Source: Wukongibacter sp050859025
Lineage (GTDB): Bacteria; Bacillota; Clostridia; Peptostreptococcales; Caminicellaceae
Reading direction: 5' to 3'
NCBI RefSeq assembly: GCF_050859025.1
Contig: NZ_CP138200.1
Location: 6,324,001-6,388,000, forward strand
DNA: 64,000 nucleotides
Of the stretch, positions 34,742 through 43,715 are shown piece by piece; within the stretch, counting starts at the first letter, position 1, and every line of letters begins with the position of its first letter. The translations under genes were made by a program, and so were the position numbers. The notes under the pieces are model-generated. The model ran no database searches, was not told the origin of the DNA, and saw nothing but the letters and a program-made list of their open reading frames with translations.

Positions 34742-35833
34742 CTAAACCTTTTTTCTTAATACAAATGACTGATAATAGGGCTTATCTTTTCCTACTACCA
34801 CAGTCTCAAATTCGACTATTTCAAAAACATCCCTTACAATTTCTTGAATTTCTTCATCATCATAGAAAACAAAAAATCTTTTAGGATCATAAAAATCCTC
34901 TTCCCATATTCCTTCGAATCTATGTCCTCCATATAATCCTAAATAGAAAATACCATTAGACTTGAGTATTCTTTTTATATTTTTTAAAATCTTTCCTATA
35001 CTACTTTTAGGAACATGTAATAATGTATTCATTGACCAAACAACATCAAAGCTTTCATCTTCAAAAACTAGGTTGTAAAAGTCCATGATATAGGCCCTAT
35101 GTCCTCTTTCCTTGCAGAGTCTAACCATTTCCTTTGAAATATCTATACAAGTAACATCTATACCTTCGTTCTTAAATACTTTAGCCTGTTTCCCAGCACC
35201 TGCGCCTAAATCTAATAGGCCTATTTTTTCTTCTTTTCTCATGTATCTTAAAACCTTATCTATTTCCGATATCTTCCAATCCTGAATCTCACTCTTTTCT
35301 CTATAATCCGCCTTGTGATTATAGCTCCGACTCAAATTATTCTTTATCCTCTCATCGGTTAATACCCTTTCAAACTCTATTTCATGGAGAATAGGAATAT
35401 TATCATAGCCAAATAAAGGAATTTCTGGCTTTATCTTTCTTGCCCTGACTACAGAATTTAAGTATAGTCCGCTAATACCAAATCCTCTTTTTTGATAAAA
35501 TCTAATAGCCCTCGTATTATCGTTAGTAGTTATAAGCCATAGACGACTGCATCCCAATTCTTCACTTTTTTCAATTACTTTACCTATCAATTTACTTCCT
35601 ATACCTTTATTGCTTATCCAGCTGTCAAGGGATACTATTTCACATTGATTATCTCTAATATTATAGGTTATAAGTCCTATTATCTTATTATCCTCCATCA
35701 TTACATATCCTGGCAATTTGTCTATATAATGGACCTGATCCTTAGATATCATAGCTGAAGAACCCCAATTTTTTTTAATAAGCTCCCCTACTTCTTTTCT
35801 CAAACTCTCATCTATTTCTCTTATCTGTCTCAT
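34742..35833 (-). CDS. GNAT acetyltransferase-methyltransferase fusion
   Basis: A 363-residue two-domain protein. The N-terminal GNAT N-acyltransferase (about 1-130) has acetyl-CoA motif A GIGSKLIGKVIEKSEELGC and RFYQKRGF. The C-terminal SAM-dependent methyltransferase (about 180-363) has motif I LLDLGAGAGKQAKVF and FDVVWSMNTLLHVPKS. Both domains appear complete. The fusion suggests that one small molecule or peptide is modified twice; the substrate cannot be inferred. Confidence 0.85.
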   Translation of the reverse strand: MRQIREIDESLRKEVGELIKKNWGSSAMISKDQVHYIDKLPGYVMMEDNKIIGLITYNIRDNQCEIVSLDSWISNKGIGSKLIGKVIEKSEELGCSRLWLITTNDNTRAIRFYQKRGFGISGLYLNSVVRARKIKPEIPLFGYDNIPILHEIEFERVLTDERIKNNLSRSYNHKADYREKSEIQDWKISEIDKVLRYMRKEEKIGLLDLGAGAGKQAKVFKNEGIDVTCIDISKEMVRLCKERGHRAYIMDFYNLVFEDESFDVVWSMNTLLHVPKSSIGKILKNIKRILKSNGIFYLGLYGGHRFEGIWEEDFYDPKRFFVFYDDEEIQEIVRDVFEIVEFETVVVGKDKPYYQSFVLRKKV

Positions 35834-35856
35834 CTTTTTCTCCTCTAAATCTTTAT

Positions 35857-36027
35857 TTACTTTCTTAAAATATCTTCTTCTTCAAGCTTACATAGTCTTT
35901 TTTCCATTGTCTCTATCTGTATCTTGGCTACTTTATTCATATCCTCTAAATTCTTAATTTGCTTTGGATATTTATATACAACACAATAAAGCATATAGAA
36001 AAATAGAATCAAAAATAATATTTCCAT
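35857..36027 (-). CDS. Small membrane protein of 56 residues
   Basis: An ATG at 36027 is preceded by AAGGAG at a good distance. The product has one N-terminal membrane segment (EILFLILFFYMLYCVVY) followed by a charged coiled-coil-like tail (LEDMNKVAKIQIETMEKRL, then EEEDILRK). It lies between the GNAT-methyltransferase and SPL-like genes on the same strand. The function is unknown; the layout resembles small membrane scaffold or holin-like proteins, which is speculation. Confidence 0.6.
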   Translation of the reverse strand: MEILFLILFFYMLYCVVYKYPKQIKNLEDMNKVAKIQIETMEKRLCKLEEEDILRK

Positions 36028-36064
36028 AAATAATAAACTCCTTATCTTTTTATCTATCTATATA

Positions 36065-36934
36065 TTAAAACAAACTTAACTGCTCCGAATTATCTCCATG
36101 ATATTTATCCATTACAATCTTAATATTGTATCTATTGCAAAGCTCCTTAAATTTACCAATAAGCTTATGGGCATTATTCACAGAACATATATATTGATTT
36201 CCATATTTGACCTCATATTTTCTTCTGAGCTCTGGAAAAAGTCTATCCAGCTGCTTATAATAATATGCCCTTTGCTTGTCTCTTAAGGTCATTCCAAAAC
36301 TCGGAATTATATACTTTGCTCCATGAGCGGCTGCCTTTTCAACAATGCACCTTATATTCTCTTCATCGTCTTCTATAAATGGAAGTATTGGCATCATAGT
36401 TAATCCCGTATATATCCCAGCCTCTGCTAAAATCTCCATAGCCCTGTATCGGCTAGATGGTGATGGAGCTCTGGGTTCAATCTTTTTAGCCAAATCATCA
36501 TCACAAGTAGTAATCGTGAAAGAAACCGCTCCATATATGCGGTTTATATCCTGTAAAATATCTTTATCACGCACTACCAAGTCACTTTTCGTTATCACAT
36601 GAACTGGAAAATAATAGCTGGCTATAACCTTTAGCGCTTCTCTAGTAAGCCTCAGCTCCTTCTCAATCGGTATGTATGGATCACTCATAGACCCCGTCCC
36701 AACAGTTCCCTTCTCCCTTTTAGATGAAAGCTCCTTTTTAAGTAGCTCTAAGGCATTTATCTTAACATGTATTATATCGAAATTGTCTATCTGATAGCAT
36801 TGGCTCCTTGAATCACAATAAATACATCCATGCTCACAGCCTCTATATAAATTCATATTGTATTTTATTCCAAACCAAGGATCAGGATTTTTCAAATTGG
36901 ATAGTATTTTCTTAGCCCTTATTTCCTTTATCAT
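36065..36934 (-). CDS. Radical SAM SPL-family (Rv2578c/photolyase-like) protein
   Basis: A 289-residue radical SAM protein with CEHGCIYC (CxxxCxxC, about 33-40) and downstream GSMSDPYIPIEKELRLTREAL, typical of the COG1533 group often annotated SPL or DNA repair photolyase. It lacks evidence for the spore-photoproduct cysteine arrangement, so the reaction is unknown. It is followed by a GNAT gene. The cluster binding and 5'-deoxyadenosyl chemistry are family knowledge. Confidence 0.85.
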   Translation of the reverse strand: MIKEIRAKKILSNLKNPDPWFGIKYNMNLYRGCEHGCIYCDSRSQCYQIDNFDIIHVKINALELLKKELSSKREKGTVGTGSMSDPYIPIEKELRLTREALKVIASYYFPVHVITKSDLVVRDKDILQDINRIYGAVSFTITTCDDDLAKKIEPRAPSPSSRYRAMEILAEAGIYTGLTMMPILPFIEDDEENIRCIVEKAAAHGAKYIIPSFGMTLRDKQRAYYYKQLDRLFPELRRKYEVKYGNQYICSVNNAHKLIGKFKELCNRYNIKIVMDKYHGDNSEQLSLF

Positions 36935-36972
36935 GGCACTATTTTCTCCTTTTTTAAGATTACTATCTCAAT

Positions 36973-37683
36973 TTATTTAATTTTTATCCAATGTATTTTT
37001 CCTACCCTCACAAATCCAGCCTTTAAGGCTAAACTCATGGACTTGTAGTTATCCTCTTCTATATGAACAAAGGGAAGCTCATTGAAGCGTCTTAAATTAC
37101 TTATCATGCTTATTGTAAGGTCATATCCATACCCTTTCTTCCTATACTCCGGTAGAACATTTAAAAAGCCCATTGCTCCGTCATCATGGGTCATAAGCCA
37201 TGCAATAATCTTCTCTCCTTCATAGATTCCAAGAGCTACTCCATTTTCTATTCTATAGGTTATATATTCAATGCTTGTATAATCTTTATACTTTGAATTA
37301 TGAAAGATATACTCTGCATCTCTTGACTTTAATTTCTTTATATCGTACTTCCATTGGGGAAGTTCTTTATTCTCTGGAAATACAAGCTTCATACATGATA
37401 GTCTCCACTCCATCTCTTTATCTTCTAAAACAATTGGCAGCATCCAATCCTCTGTAACTACAAAAAATTTATCTTCTTTACATCTCTCTAATAGAATTTT
37501 TAATTCCTCCTGAGACGAGCTGCTTAAATAGACCCAAGTTTCATCACTCTTTCCTTTTGCCACTACCGAGTCTTTAAATCTTTCTATATAATGAATTGGG
37601 TAGTTTTCTATAAAGTTAATCATATTGATATTCTTTATTTTATCTTTTTTTAAATAGTTTATTATATCCTTTTGTGTGAACAT
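36973..37683 (-). CDS. GNAT family N-acetyltransferase
   Basis: A 236-residue protein. The C-terminal half holds the GNAT fold with GFLNVLPEYRKKGYGYDLT (motif A) and LALKAGFVRVGKIHWI. The N-terminal half is a less conserved extension seen in eukaryote-like GNATs acting on glycine or small amines. The substrate is unknown. It is probably transcribed with the radical SAM gene next to it (38-base gap). Confidence 0.82.
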   Translation of the reverse strand: MFTQKDIINYLKKDKIKNINMINFIENYPIHYIERFKDSVVAKGKSDETWVYLSSSSQEELKILLERCKEDKFFVVTEDWMLPIVLEDKEMEWRLSCMKLVFPENKELPQWKYDIKKLKSRDAEYIFHNSKYKDYTSIEYITYRIENGVALGIYEGEKIIAWLMTHDDGAMGFLNVLPEYRKKGYGYDLTISMISNLRRFNELPFVHIEEDNYKSMSLALKAGFVRVGKIHWIKIK

Positions 37684-37773
37684 CTTTCGTCCTACCCCTC
37701 AAAATGTATTTAGTGATTTCTATATAAACATTCAGTGCTTTTAAAAGCTTCTGATGTTTAAAAATTGATAGTT

Positions 37774-39069
37774 CTATTTGATTATTCCTATATCTACAAG
37801 CTTCATTTTTTTCTCTTCTAAAGTATATTTCATATAATTCTCATCATGTCTAGCTATTTTTATAGTTATATCATCATCTACAATATTAAAATCTACGATT
37901 TCTATGTGTTCCTTAGATAGTTTTTTATCAAGGCTTCCAGCCTCTAAAATTAAATCTAGCTTTTCACTTTCGATATCATATAAATATAAGTCTCCACCCA
38001 ATGTTACTGTACCATAGCCAAATCCAACAATAGTTAGTATATATCTATCATCTAGCCATTTAGCTGCTTTTACAGTATTTTGATCTCCAATATCTTCAAC
38101 CGCTATTACTTTTATACTTTTTTTAGGATTTTCTTCTTCTATATCCATATCGTATATATACAGATCACCAAGAGTCTCCCATTCATAGGGTGTTATATAA
38201 GCAATCCTTCTTTTATTCGGTGATACTTCTGGAATTGAAGTGGAAGCTAATGCAATCAATTCTAGCTTACCATCCTTCTTAATAATCAATGGCTCAGAAT
38301 TATATTTAGTAACATTATTATTCTGAACAATATTATAATAGATGGTTATTTCTTTATCTTTATAGTCAAGCTTCTCATTTGTCAGATTTGACTCTTTAAT
38401 CTTTTCCTGAAGATTGATAACATTGATAAATATATCCATCTTCTCTTCTTCAGGGTCCATGTAAAAACCTGCATCAAAGATCATATCTAGATTTTTAGCT
38501 GATTTAGTCTCATAATAATGAACGTACCCCTTATTTATCGGCCTTCCTGCTTTTTCAAACTTAATATTTTCTTCATCAAAGGACCCCTGTGAACTACTCT
38601 CCTTATAATCTATTTCATTGTTTAAAGAATAAATATAGTCATAATATACATCATTAAAGGCTGAAAATAATAAACCCCTGTCACTAATATTAGCATCCGC
38701 ACCTTCGTTATCTATAAAAAATGAGCTTTTTGATGAATCTCTCCGTATGTATGGACTATACCTACCTGATCCTATTAGATTTTCATCCTTTACTTTATTT
38801 TTATAGACTGAAAAATATATAAGTGCTTGACCATCTAGTCTTTTAAAATACTCCTCTTCATTTACATGGAATTCAGCATTTTCCATTATGATAATATATT
38901 TATCTCTATCTATTCTAAAAGTAGTATTTTGAATTATAGGTTGAAATAACTCTTGTATTTGATTATCTATTTCTGCAATCCTCGCCTTTTTTTCTTCTTT
39001 CTCATTGATATATCGGGCTGATGCCACTAGAACTAAAATTATTATTATTATAAACATTTTCTTTTTCAT
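37774..39069 (-). CDS. Membrane-anchored protein with TolB-like propeller region
   Basis: A 431-residue product with a short N-terminal membrane anchor (about 4-20) and an extracellular domain. The N-terminal half is not recognised. The C-terminal half has propeller-like strands such as SPNKRRIAYITPYEWETLGD, ADGIGD-type turns, KAAKWLDDRYILTIVGFGYG and DLYLYDIESEKLDLI, as in TolB/WD40-type repeats. The function is unknown. A diverged family A repeat lies immediately upstream. Confidence 0.6.
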   Translation of the reverse strand: MKKKMFIIIIILVLVASARYINEKEEKKARIAEIDNQIQELFQPIIQNTTFRIDRDKYIIIMENAEFHVNEEEYFKRLDGQALIYFSVYKNKVKDENLIGSGRYSPYIRRDSSKSSFFIDNEGADANISDRGLLFSAFNDVYYDYIYSLNNEIDYKESSSQGSFDEENIKFEKAGRPINKGYVHYYETKSAKNLDMIFDAGFYMDPEEEKMDIFINVINLQEKIKESNLTNEKLDYKDKEITIYYNIVQNNNVTKYNSEPLIIKKDGKLELIALASTSIPEVSPNKRRIAYITPYEWETLGDLYIYDMDIEEENPKKSIKVIAVEDIGDQNTVKAAKWLDDRYILTIVGFGYGTVTLGGDLYLYDIESEKLDLILEAGSLDKKLSKEHIEIVDFNIVDDDITIKIARHDENYMKYTLEEKKMKLVDIGIIK

Positions 39070-39082
39070 AAAGATCCTCCAT

Positions 39083-39184
39083 ATATAGATTTTCTAGTAA
39101 AGCTTACTTTATATATACAAATACTCAAGGTCTTTGAAAGTTTTGGGCATGTACAAATTAATATCTTTACTTAAATCTCTATAA
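39083..39184. repeat. Family A' repeat (diverged)
   Basis: TATAGATTTTCTAGTAAAGC ... CTTACTTAAATCTCTATA, with centre arms ACAAATACTCAAGG / TTTTGGGCATGTAC. It shares this centre with the copy at 43587, so the two form a sub-family. Confidence 0.65.
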
Positions 39185-39342
39185 ACTTTTGTATAAAACT
39201 AATATTTCTATTCTTTTTATTATTTTCCTTTTATTATTTTTTTCAATATCATTAGAATTTGATGAAAAAAGGCTTATTTCTATTTACTTTTATACTTACT
39301 TAGAATATATTAAATTATGAATTTACATTTAGAGGTGAGACT

Positions 39343-39705
39343 ATGAGTTTTATTGGAAATTTATTATGGTTCATTTTAGGTGGAATTATAGCTGCTATCC
39401 TGTGGACCCTTGCGGGCTTAATTCTCTGTATAACATTTGTGGGAATCCCCTTTGGTTTTCAGTGCTTTAAAATAGCTTGGCTGGTTCTATGTCCCTTTGG
39501 AAAGGAAGTTGACATAGGGAATTTTGGTTTCTTTGGTGGAATAGGTAATATCATATGGATACTAGTTTTAGGATGGGAACTCTTTTTGACACATTTAGTT
39601 TTCGCTGGAATCTGTGCAATAACAATAATAGGTATTCCCTTTGCCGTCCAACATCTTAAACTAGCAAAATTAGCATTGGTTCCATTCGGTACAAATATTG
39701 ATTAA
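39343..39705 (+). CDS. YccF domain membrane protein
   Basis: A 120-residue membrane protein with two YccF units: GNLLWFILGGIIAAILWTLAG and GNIIWILVLGWELFLTHLVF, each followed by the GIPFG/GIPFA-xQ motif (GIPFGFQCFK and GIPFAVQHLK). About four helices are predicted. The function is unknown. It is monocistronic with a hairpin terminator right after the stop. Confidence 0.88.
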   Translation: MSFIGNLLWFILGGIIAAILWTLAGLILCITFVGIPFGFQCFKIAWLVLCPFGKEVDIGNFGFFGGIGNIIWILVLGWELFLTHLVFAGICAITIIGIPFAVQHLKLAKLALVPFGTNID

Positions 39706-39708
39706 TAT

Positions 39709-39773
39709 TAAAAAACTCTACGGTATCTCATCTCCTTAGTATAAAAGGATTTGATATTATCCATAGAGTTTTC
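39709..39773 (+). terminator. Terminator after yccF-like gene
   Basis: AAAAACTCTACGG / CCATAGAGTTTTC arms with an imperfect inner part, four bases after the stop codon. Confidence 0.65.
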
Positions 39774-39778
39774 TCTAT

Positions 39779-39880
39779 ATATAGAGAATTACAAGTAAGT
39801 CTTAATTTATACATATCAAAATATCCGATACTTCTGAAGATTTTTGATGTGTATAAATTAAAGTTTTGAATGGAGTTTGT
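39779..39880. repeat. Family A palindromic repeat, right end decayed
   Basis: TATAGAGAATTACAAGTAAG ... AAAGTTTTGAATGGAGTTTG. The left half and centre are intact but the final CTCTATA is lost. The remainder of the 39.7-40.0 kb gap holds only the promoter region of the next gene. Confidence 0.75.
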
Positions 39881-40022
39881 TCAATGATTTGAGTTAATAA
39901 TATTCTAAACCTTTATTTAAGTTATTTTTCATTTCAATACATGTAAATATATGGTAAAATGTAAAATGTGAAAAATAATCTGGAAAAGAAAAATATAATA
40001 GATTCTCAGGGGGAATCATTCC

Positions 40023-41372
40023 ATGAAAAGGATTATATTATTATTAATAGTATTATTTAATCTATTTTTGATGACTGGATTTTTAAATAAGAATAAAATA
40101 CCTATGGTTCAAGTTAAAAAATCAGTCTCAGCTACAAATAAAGATTTAAAAACTATAGATAATAAAGATACGAATTTAAATAACCATATTAGAGTTGAGC
40201 GAGAAAGTAAGTCTAATGTTGAAAGAGGTAATACTGCTCAAGATATAGGTGAGTTTATACCTAATGGATGGGAAATATTAGACATAGCAGAAGGAGATTT
40301 AAATAAAGATGGGATACTAGACAAAGCTATTGTAATTAAAAAATCTGGTGAAGATGAAATATCAAAAAGAGATTTAATAATAGCATTTGGAAATAGAGAT
40401 AATACTTACACTTTATCAATACGTGCAAAAGAAGCTGTAGATAGCGCTAATCCTCTTGCAACTTATGAACCGTTTGAAGACATATATGTAAATAGAGGCT
40501 CTTTAGTTATCGAATGCTTATACGGGACTAAGTATAGGTTTAGATACCAAGATAATGGGTGGTATTTAATTGGTTTTACTGACCTTATAGAACATTCCCG
40601 TGTCAGGCCTCAACTTTCAATTTCTCAAGATTTTAACTTATTAACTGGAGATTATGAGGAGAGAAGATTAAGTGAAGGAGAAGTCAAAAAAGCAAATAAG
40701 AAGCTACCTAAGAAGTCTCTTATCAATTTAAAAGACTTTCAAGCAGATAAGTTTGACTCATATTATCTATTAGATTATTTAAGAGAAGATACTTCAGATA
40801 TAGATGAATTTATTCCTGAAAGTTATAGAATATCAAAAACATATAATGGTATGTTGGCAATAGCCCAGGGTGATTTTAATAAAGATGGTGTAAGCGATAA
40901 AGCATTTGTAATAGAGCATAAAGAAAACACTGATACTGCTCAAACCCTACTGATTGCGCTTGGTAATTCTAAGGGGGGATATACTATATCAGGAGAAACT
41001 AAGAGTTCAATTGCTAATGGTACATTTAGAGATTTATATGTAGAAGATGATAATTTAGTTATTAAGTGTAAATTTGGTCATATAGGGGAAAAGAACTATA
41101 TTTCATATAAGTTTACATATCTCGTTAACGATTGGTATCTAATTAATCTTCTAGTAGAAGAATATATAGTTATTAGTGATGAAGTATACTATTTATCAGA
41201 TAAATATAACTTACTGACAGGGGTACATGATAAGACATATTTAGATGACACAATAATAAAGTCTACTAGAGAATATATCCAAACTAACCCTTATTTAAAA
41301 CTAGCAGACTTAAATATCTCTGAAAATAATTATGCCAAATTGGTAAAGGATATTTCAAAGAAAATGGAATGA
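40023..41372 (+). CDS. Secreted protein with two FG-GAP/VCBS-like calcium-binding repeats
   Basis: A 449-residue product with an N-terminal signal or anchor (MKRIILLLIVLFNLFLMTGF). Two long repeats of about 180 residues follow (about 75-235 and 255-430). Each starts GEFIP or DEFIP, then IAEGDLNKDGILDKAIVI or IAQGDFNKDGVSDKAFVI, and ends with WYLIGF or WYLINLL and a NLLTG segment. The DxNKDGxxD loops resemble EF-hand or FG-GAP calcium sites. The role is unknown; an extracellular binding protein is likely. A decayed gene follows directly. Confidence 0.7.
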   Translation: MKRIILLLIVLFNLFLMTGFLNKNKIPMVQVKKSVSATNKDLKTIDNKDTNLNNHIRVERESKSNVERGNTAQDIGEFIPNGWEILDIAEGDLNKDGILDKAIVIKKSGEDEISKRDLIIAFGNRDNTYTLSIRAKEAVDSANPLATYEPFEDIYVNRGSLVIECLYGTKYRFRYQDNGWYLIGFTDLIEHSRVRPQLSISQDFNLLTGDYEERRLSEGEVKKANKKLPKKSLINLKDFQADKFDSYYLLDYLREDTSDIDEFIPESYRISKTYNGMLAIAQGDFNKDGVSDKAFVIEHKENTDTAQTLLIALGNSKGGYTISGETKSSIANGTFRDLYVEDDNLVIKCKFGHIGEKNYISYKFTYLVNDWYLINLLVEEYIVISDEVYYLSDKYNLLTGVHDKTYLDDTIIKSTREYIQTNPYLKLADLNISENNYAKLVKDISKKME

Positions 41373-41798
41373 AAACCCTAACAGATATAATGAATTATAA
41401 TAATATCACGGTTTTAATTAAGAGTACAGATTCTATAGATGTATATGATAATTCTAAACTAGTCTCTACTATTAGTAGCCGATTCCAGGTCTGAAAACCT
41501 AGAGCTATATTTTATTTGACTGATAATGATAGGAATATCCAATATAAACTTCCAAACTTCTACGTAAATACTCTAGGTTATATATGCGGTCTATTTTATG
41601 GACGTTAATAATGATTCTAAGCTTGATATAGTTGTTTTAGCCGAGTATATAACAGGTAGCGGAAGAGAAGGAACAATGCCACAGTCAGCTCTTGGCTTGT
41701 ATATAAATAGGGATGGAACTTTTATAAATAATAAGAAGATGTGTGATGATATGTTTATGAAAGATGTTACTGATATAAGGGATATAAAACCTCAATAA
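41369..41798 (+). pseudogene. Decayed FG-GAP-like secreted protein gene
   Basis: Coding-like sequence continues after the 449-residue gene in three frames. A 41-residue piece at 41369-41494 (MKTLTDIMNYNNITVLIKST...) is followed by one reading AIFYLTDNDRNIQYKLPNFY and then, shifted again at 41598, MDVNNDSKLDIVVLAEYITG to the stop at 41798. The DVNNDSKLD loop is of the same calcium-binding type as upstream. At least two frameshifts and internal stops mark it as a broken gene. Confidence 0.6.
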
Positions 41799-41830
41799 CT
41801 TTAATTATTTATATAAATAAAAACAACTGC

Positions 41831-41877
41831 ATTTAACCCCAATAAAATATTATCGTAATAGTTTATTGGGGTTAAAA
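41831..41877 (-). terminator. Convergent terminator
   Basis: A perfect TTTAACCCCAATAAA / TTTATTGGGGTTAAA stem between the plus-strand pseudogene and the minus-strand lysozyme-like gene. It can serve both directions. Confidence 0.85.
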
Positions 41878-41890
41878 TTTTGTGATAGTT

Positions 41891-42547
41891 TTAATCAGCA
41901 ATCATTATGTTATAAACTTCTTTAGCTAATTCAGCTCTTTTCCTTGCTTTTGCAGAACCACTAGCAGGAGATTCATATCTAATACATAGCATTCTTCCAG
42001 CTTCATAAGCATCTTTATCATTCCCTGCGTTTTTCCAATCAGTATATATTGAACTATAATCTCCAGTTTTTAATTCATGTATAATCATTTTTCCTTCTGC
42101 TTCATAGCACTCTTCAAGGGTTGGTTTATCAGATCTACATACATCTTCATAATAATCAACAAGCGTCTTAGTCCTTAAAAAAGTCCATTGAACACAACCT
42201 AGACCAAAACCTATTCTAGGTTTAGCATCATGTGCTGTAGATACGTCTGATATAATCTTTGTTTTTGCAATCCCGATATCCATAATATTTTCTCCAGAAT
42301 AAGTGTTTATGTAATCGTAGTTCTCTTCTAAATAATCAAAATAATCTGGTTTATCGGATGGATTCGTCTTGTAATAAGAACTTTCAAATTGACCTAATTT
42401 ACCTTCTTCCATTATATTAGCGAGAAATCCTGCAACGAATGCTGGTTTAAAGTTATTATCAAGTAAAAGTTGTCCTATCCCCACTATCATATTTCGTTTC
42501 TTAGAGCTAATATCGAAAGTCGTATCTTCAGCTATCTTGTCCATCAT
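41891..42547 (-). pseudogene. Phage tail-tip lysozyme domain protein, 5'-truncated
   Basis: 218 residues remain open. The domain (AFVAGFLANIMEEGKLGQFE ... GFGLGCVQWTFLRTKTLVDYY) matches the phage tail-tip lysozyme (Phage_lysozyme2) type, with a Glu in the MEEG segment as candidate catalytic acid. The frame upstream continues as a shifted coding piece (42548-42735), so the original protein was longer. No phage structural genes lie nearby, so it may be a remnant of a prophage or secreted hydrolase. Confidence 0.6.
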
Positions 42548-42735
42548 GGATTCAATTTTTACTTCATATTCTACGGTTTCGGAATTAACGCTATCGTTCT
42601 ATCTCTTCTATCTTTTAGACGAACATTATAATCAGGCCCCTCCGTTCTATCAAAATAATTATGAACTTCAACCTCAAATTTAACTGCTTGACTTAATCTT
42701 AAAGTCGTTGACTCACTAGGAGTAATCTCTTTAAT
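42548..42735 (-). pseudogene. Frameshifted N-terminal remnant of the lysozyme gene
   Basis: On the minus strand an open frame without a start reads NYEIKEITPSESTTLRLSQA ... DRTIALIPKP and stops. A -1 shift there continues as ETVEYEVKIES into the downstream lysozyme ORF. The join looks natural, so one frameshift separated the two halves; the true N-terminus is also missing. Confidence 0.55.
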
Positions 42736-42778
42736 TTCATAATTAAATATTTAAACAGCTAATTAGATTAATAGAAAA

Positions 42779-42814
42779 TGCCAGTAACATCGAATGCGAC
42801 ATATACTGGCTATA
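42779..42814. terminator. Weak hairpin
   Basis: GCCAGTA / TACTGGC with a 17-base loop and no clear T-run; possibly a terminator. The remaining sequence to 42984 shows no gene. Confidence 0.35.
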
Positions 42815-42984
42815 TATAAATTAATCTTTATATTACTTTGAGTACGGTTTAAGGTCTTCTAAGATAGGTATTTGACTTCAATCCATCGATTAATAAATTT
42901 TATTAGAAGGTTAAATAGAAGTGATAACAAAATTTTTCATAAATAATAGTAACTTATATATTCTCTTCATGTACAATCATAACC

Positions 42985-43521
42985 CTATTCTATCTCAAGT
43001 CCCATAACATAGACATCATGAAACCTTCCTTTGTGATAGAAGAATCTTGAAATAGTTCCCTCCATTATGAAACCTAATTCTTCATAGAGATTGACTGCCC
43101 TGGTATTGTCGGATTTAACCTTTAAGTTTATCTTTTTAATTATTCCAGTTTTCCTTGCCCATTCGATTAGATATTCGATTAACATCCTGCCAAGACCCAG
43201 CCCCCAATATCTTTTTAAGACACTAACACCAAACTCTCCATAGTGTTCTAGTCTTGATCTATTACCTCCAGAAAATGTTAAGCATCCGATTATCCTTCCC
43301 CTGTGTTCTGCAATTAGAAATATACAATTATCTAGGGTTTTACATGTTTCAATAAATGCTGTCTCTTCTTCTACCGTAGTATTAAACTCTCCTTCACCAA
43401 AGCTCAAATTATCACTTTCTCCTGCAACTCTTTGAATGTATTCAATAACCCTTCTTGCATCCTTCCCATTACCCTCTCTAAGAGTTACAATTATCCCATT
43501 CTTCAATTTATATTTCTTCAC
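42985..43521 (-). CDS. GNAT family N-acetyltransferase, RimL/SpeG-like
   Basis: A 178-residue GNAT. Motif A LKRYWGLGLGRMLIEYLIEWA (about 109-129) and motif B NLYEELGFIMEGT (about 147-160) are intact, with a final RFHDVYVMGLEIE typical of the RimJ/RimL group. The substrate is unknown. Monocistronic. Confidence 0.88.
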   Translation of the reverse strand: MKKYKLKNGIIVTLREGNGKDARRVIEYIQRVAGESDNLSFGEGEFNTTVEEETAFIETCKTLDNCIFLIAEHRGRIIGCLTFSGGNRSRLEHYGEFGVSVLKRYWGLGLGRMLIEYLIEWARKTGIIKKINLKVKSDNTRAVNLYEELGFIMEGTISRFFYHKGRFHDVYVMGLEIE

Positions 43522-43586
43522 GGCATTCTCTCCTATTTTTCCATACTAACATAGATCTACAATGTAAATACTTATTGAGCTTTTTA

Positions 43587-43690
43587 TATAGGGTTCAAAT
43601 AGTAGAACTTAATTTATACATGTACAAATACTCAGCGTTTCTGGGAGTTTTGGACATGTATAAATTAAAGTCTCTACTTGAATCCCTATA
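43587..43690. repeat. Family A' repeat flanking IS630 copy 1
   Basis: TATAGGGTTCAAATAGTAG ... CTACTTGAATCCCTATA. Its ends are TATAGGG, identical over seven bases to the IS630 ends. The IS begins exactly at its right end. Confidence 0.75.
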
Positions 43691-43715
43691 TAGGGATTTC
43701 ATATTGAAGCTTAAA

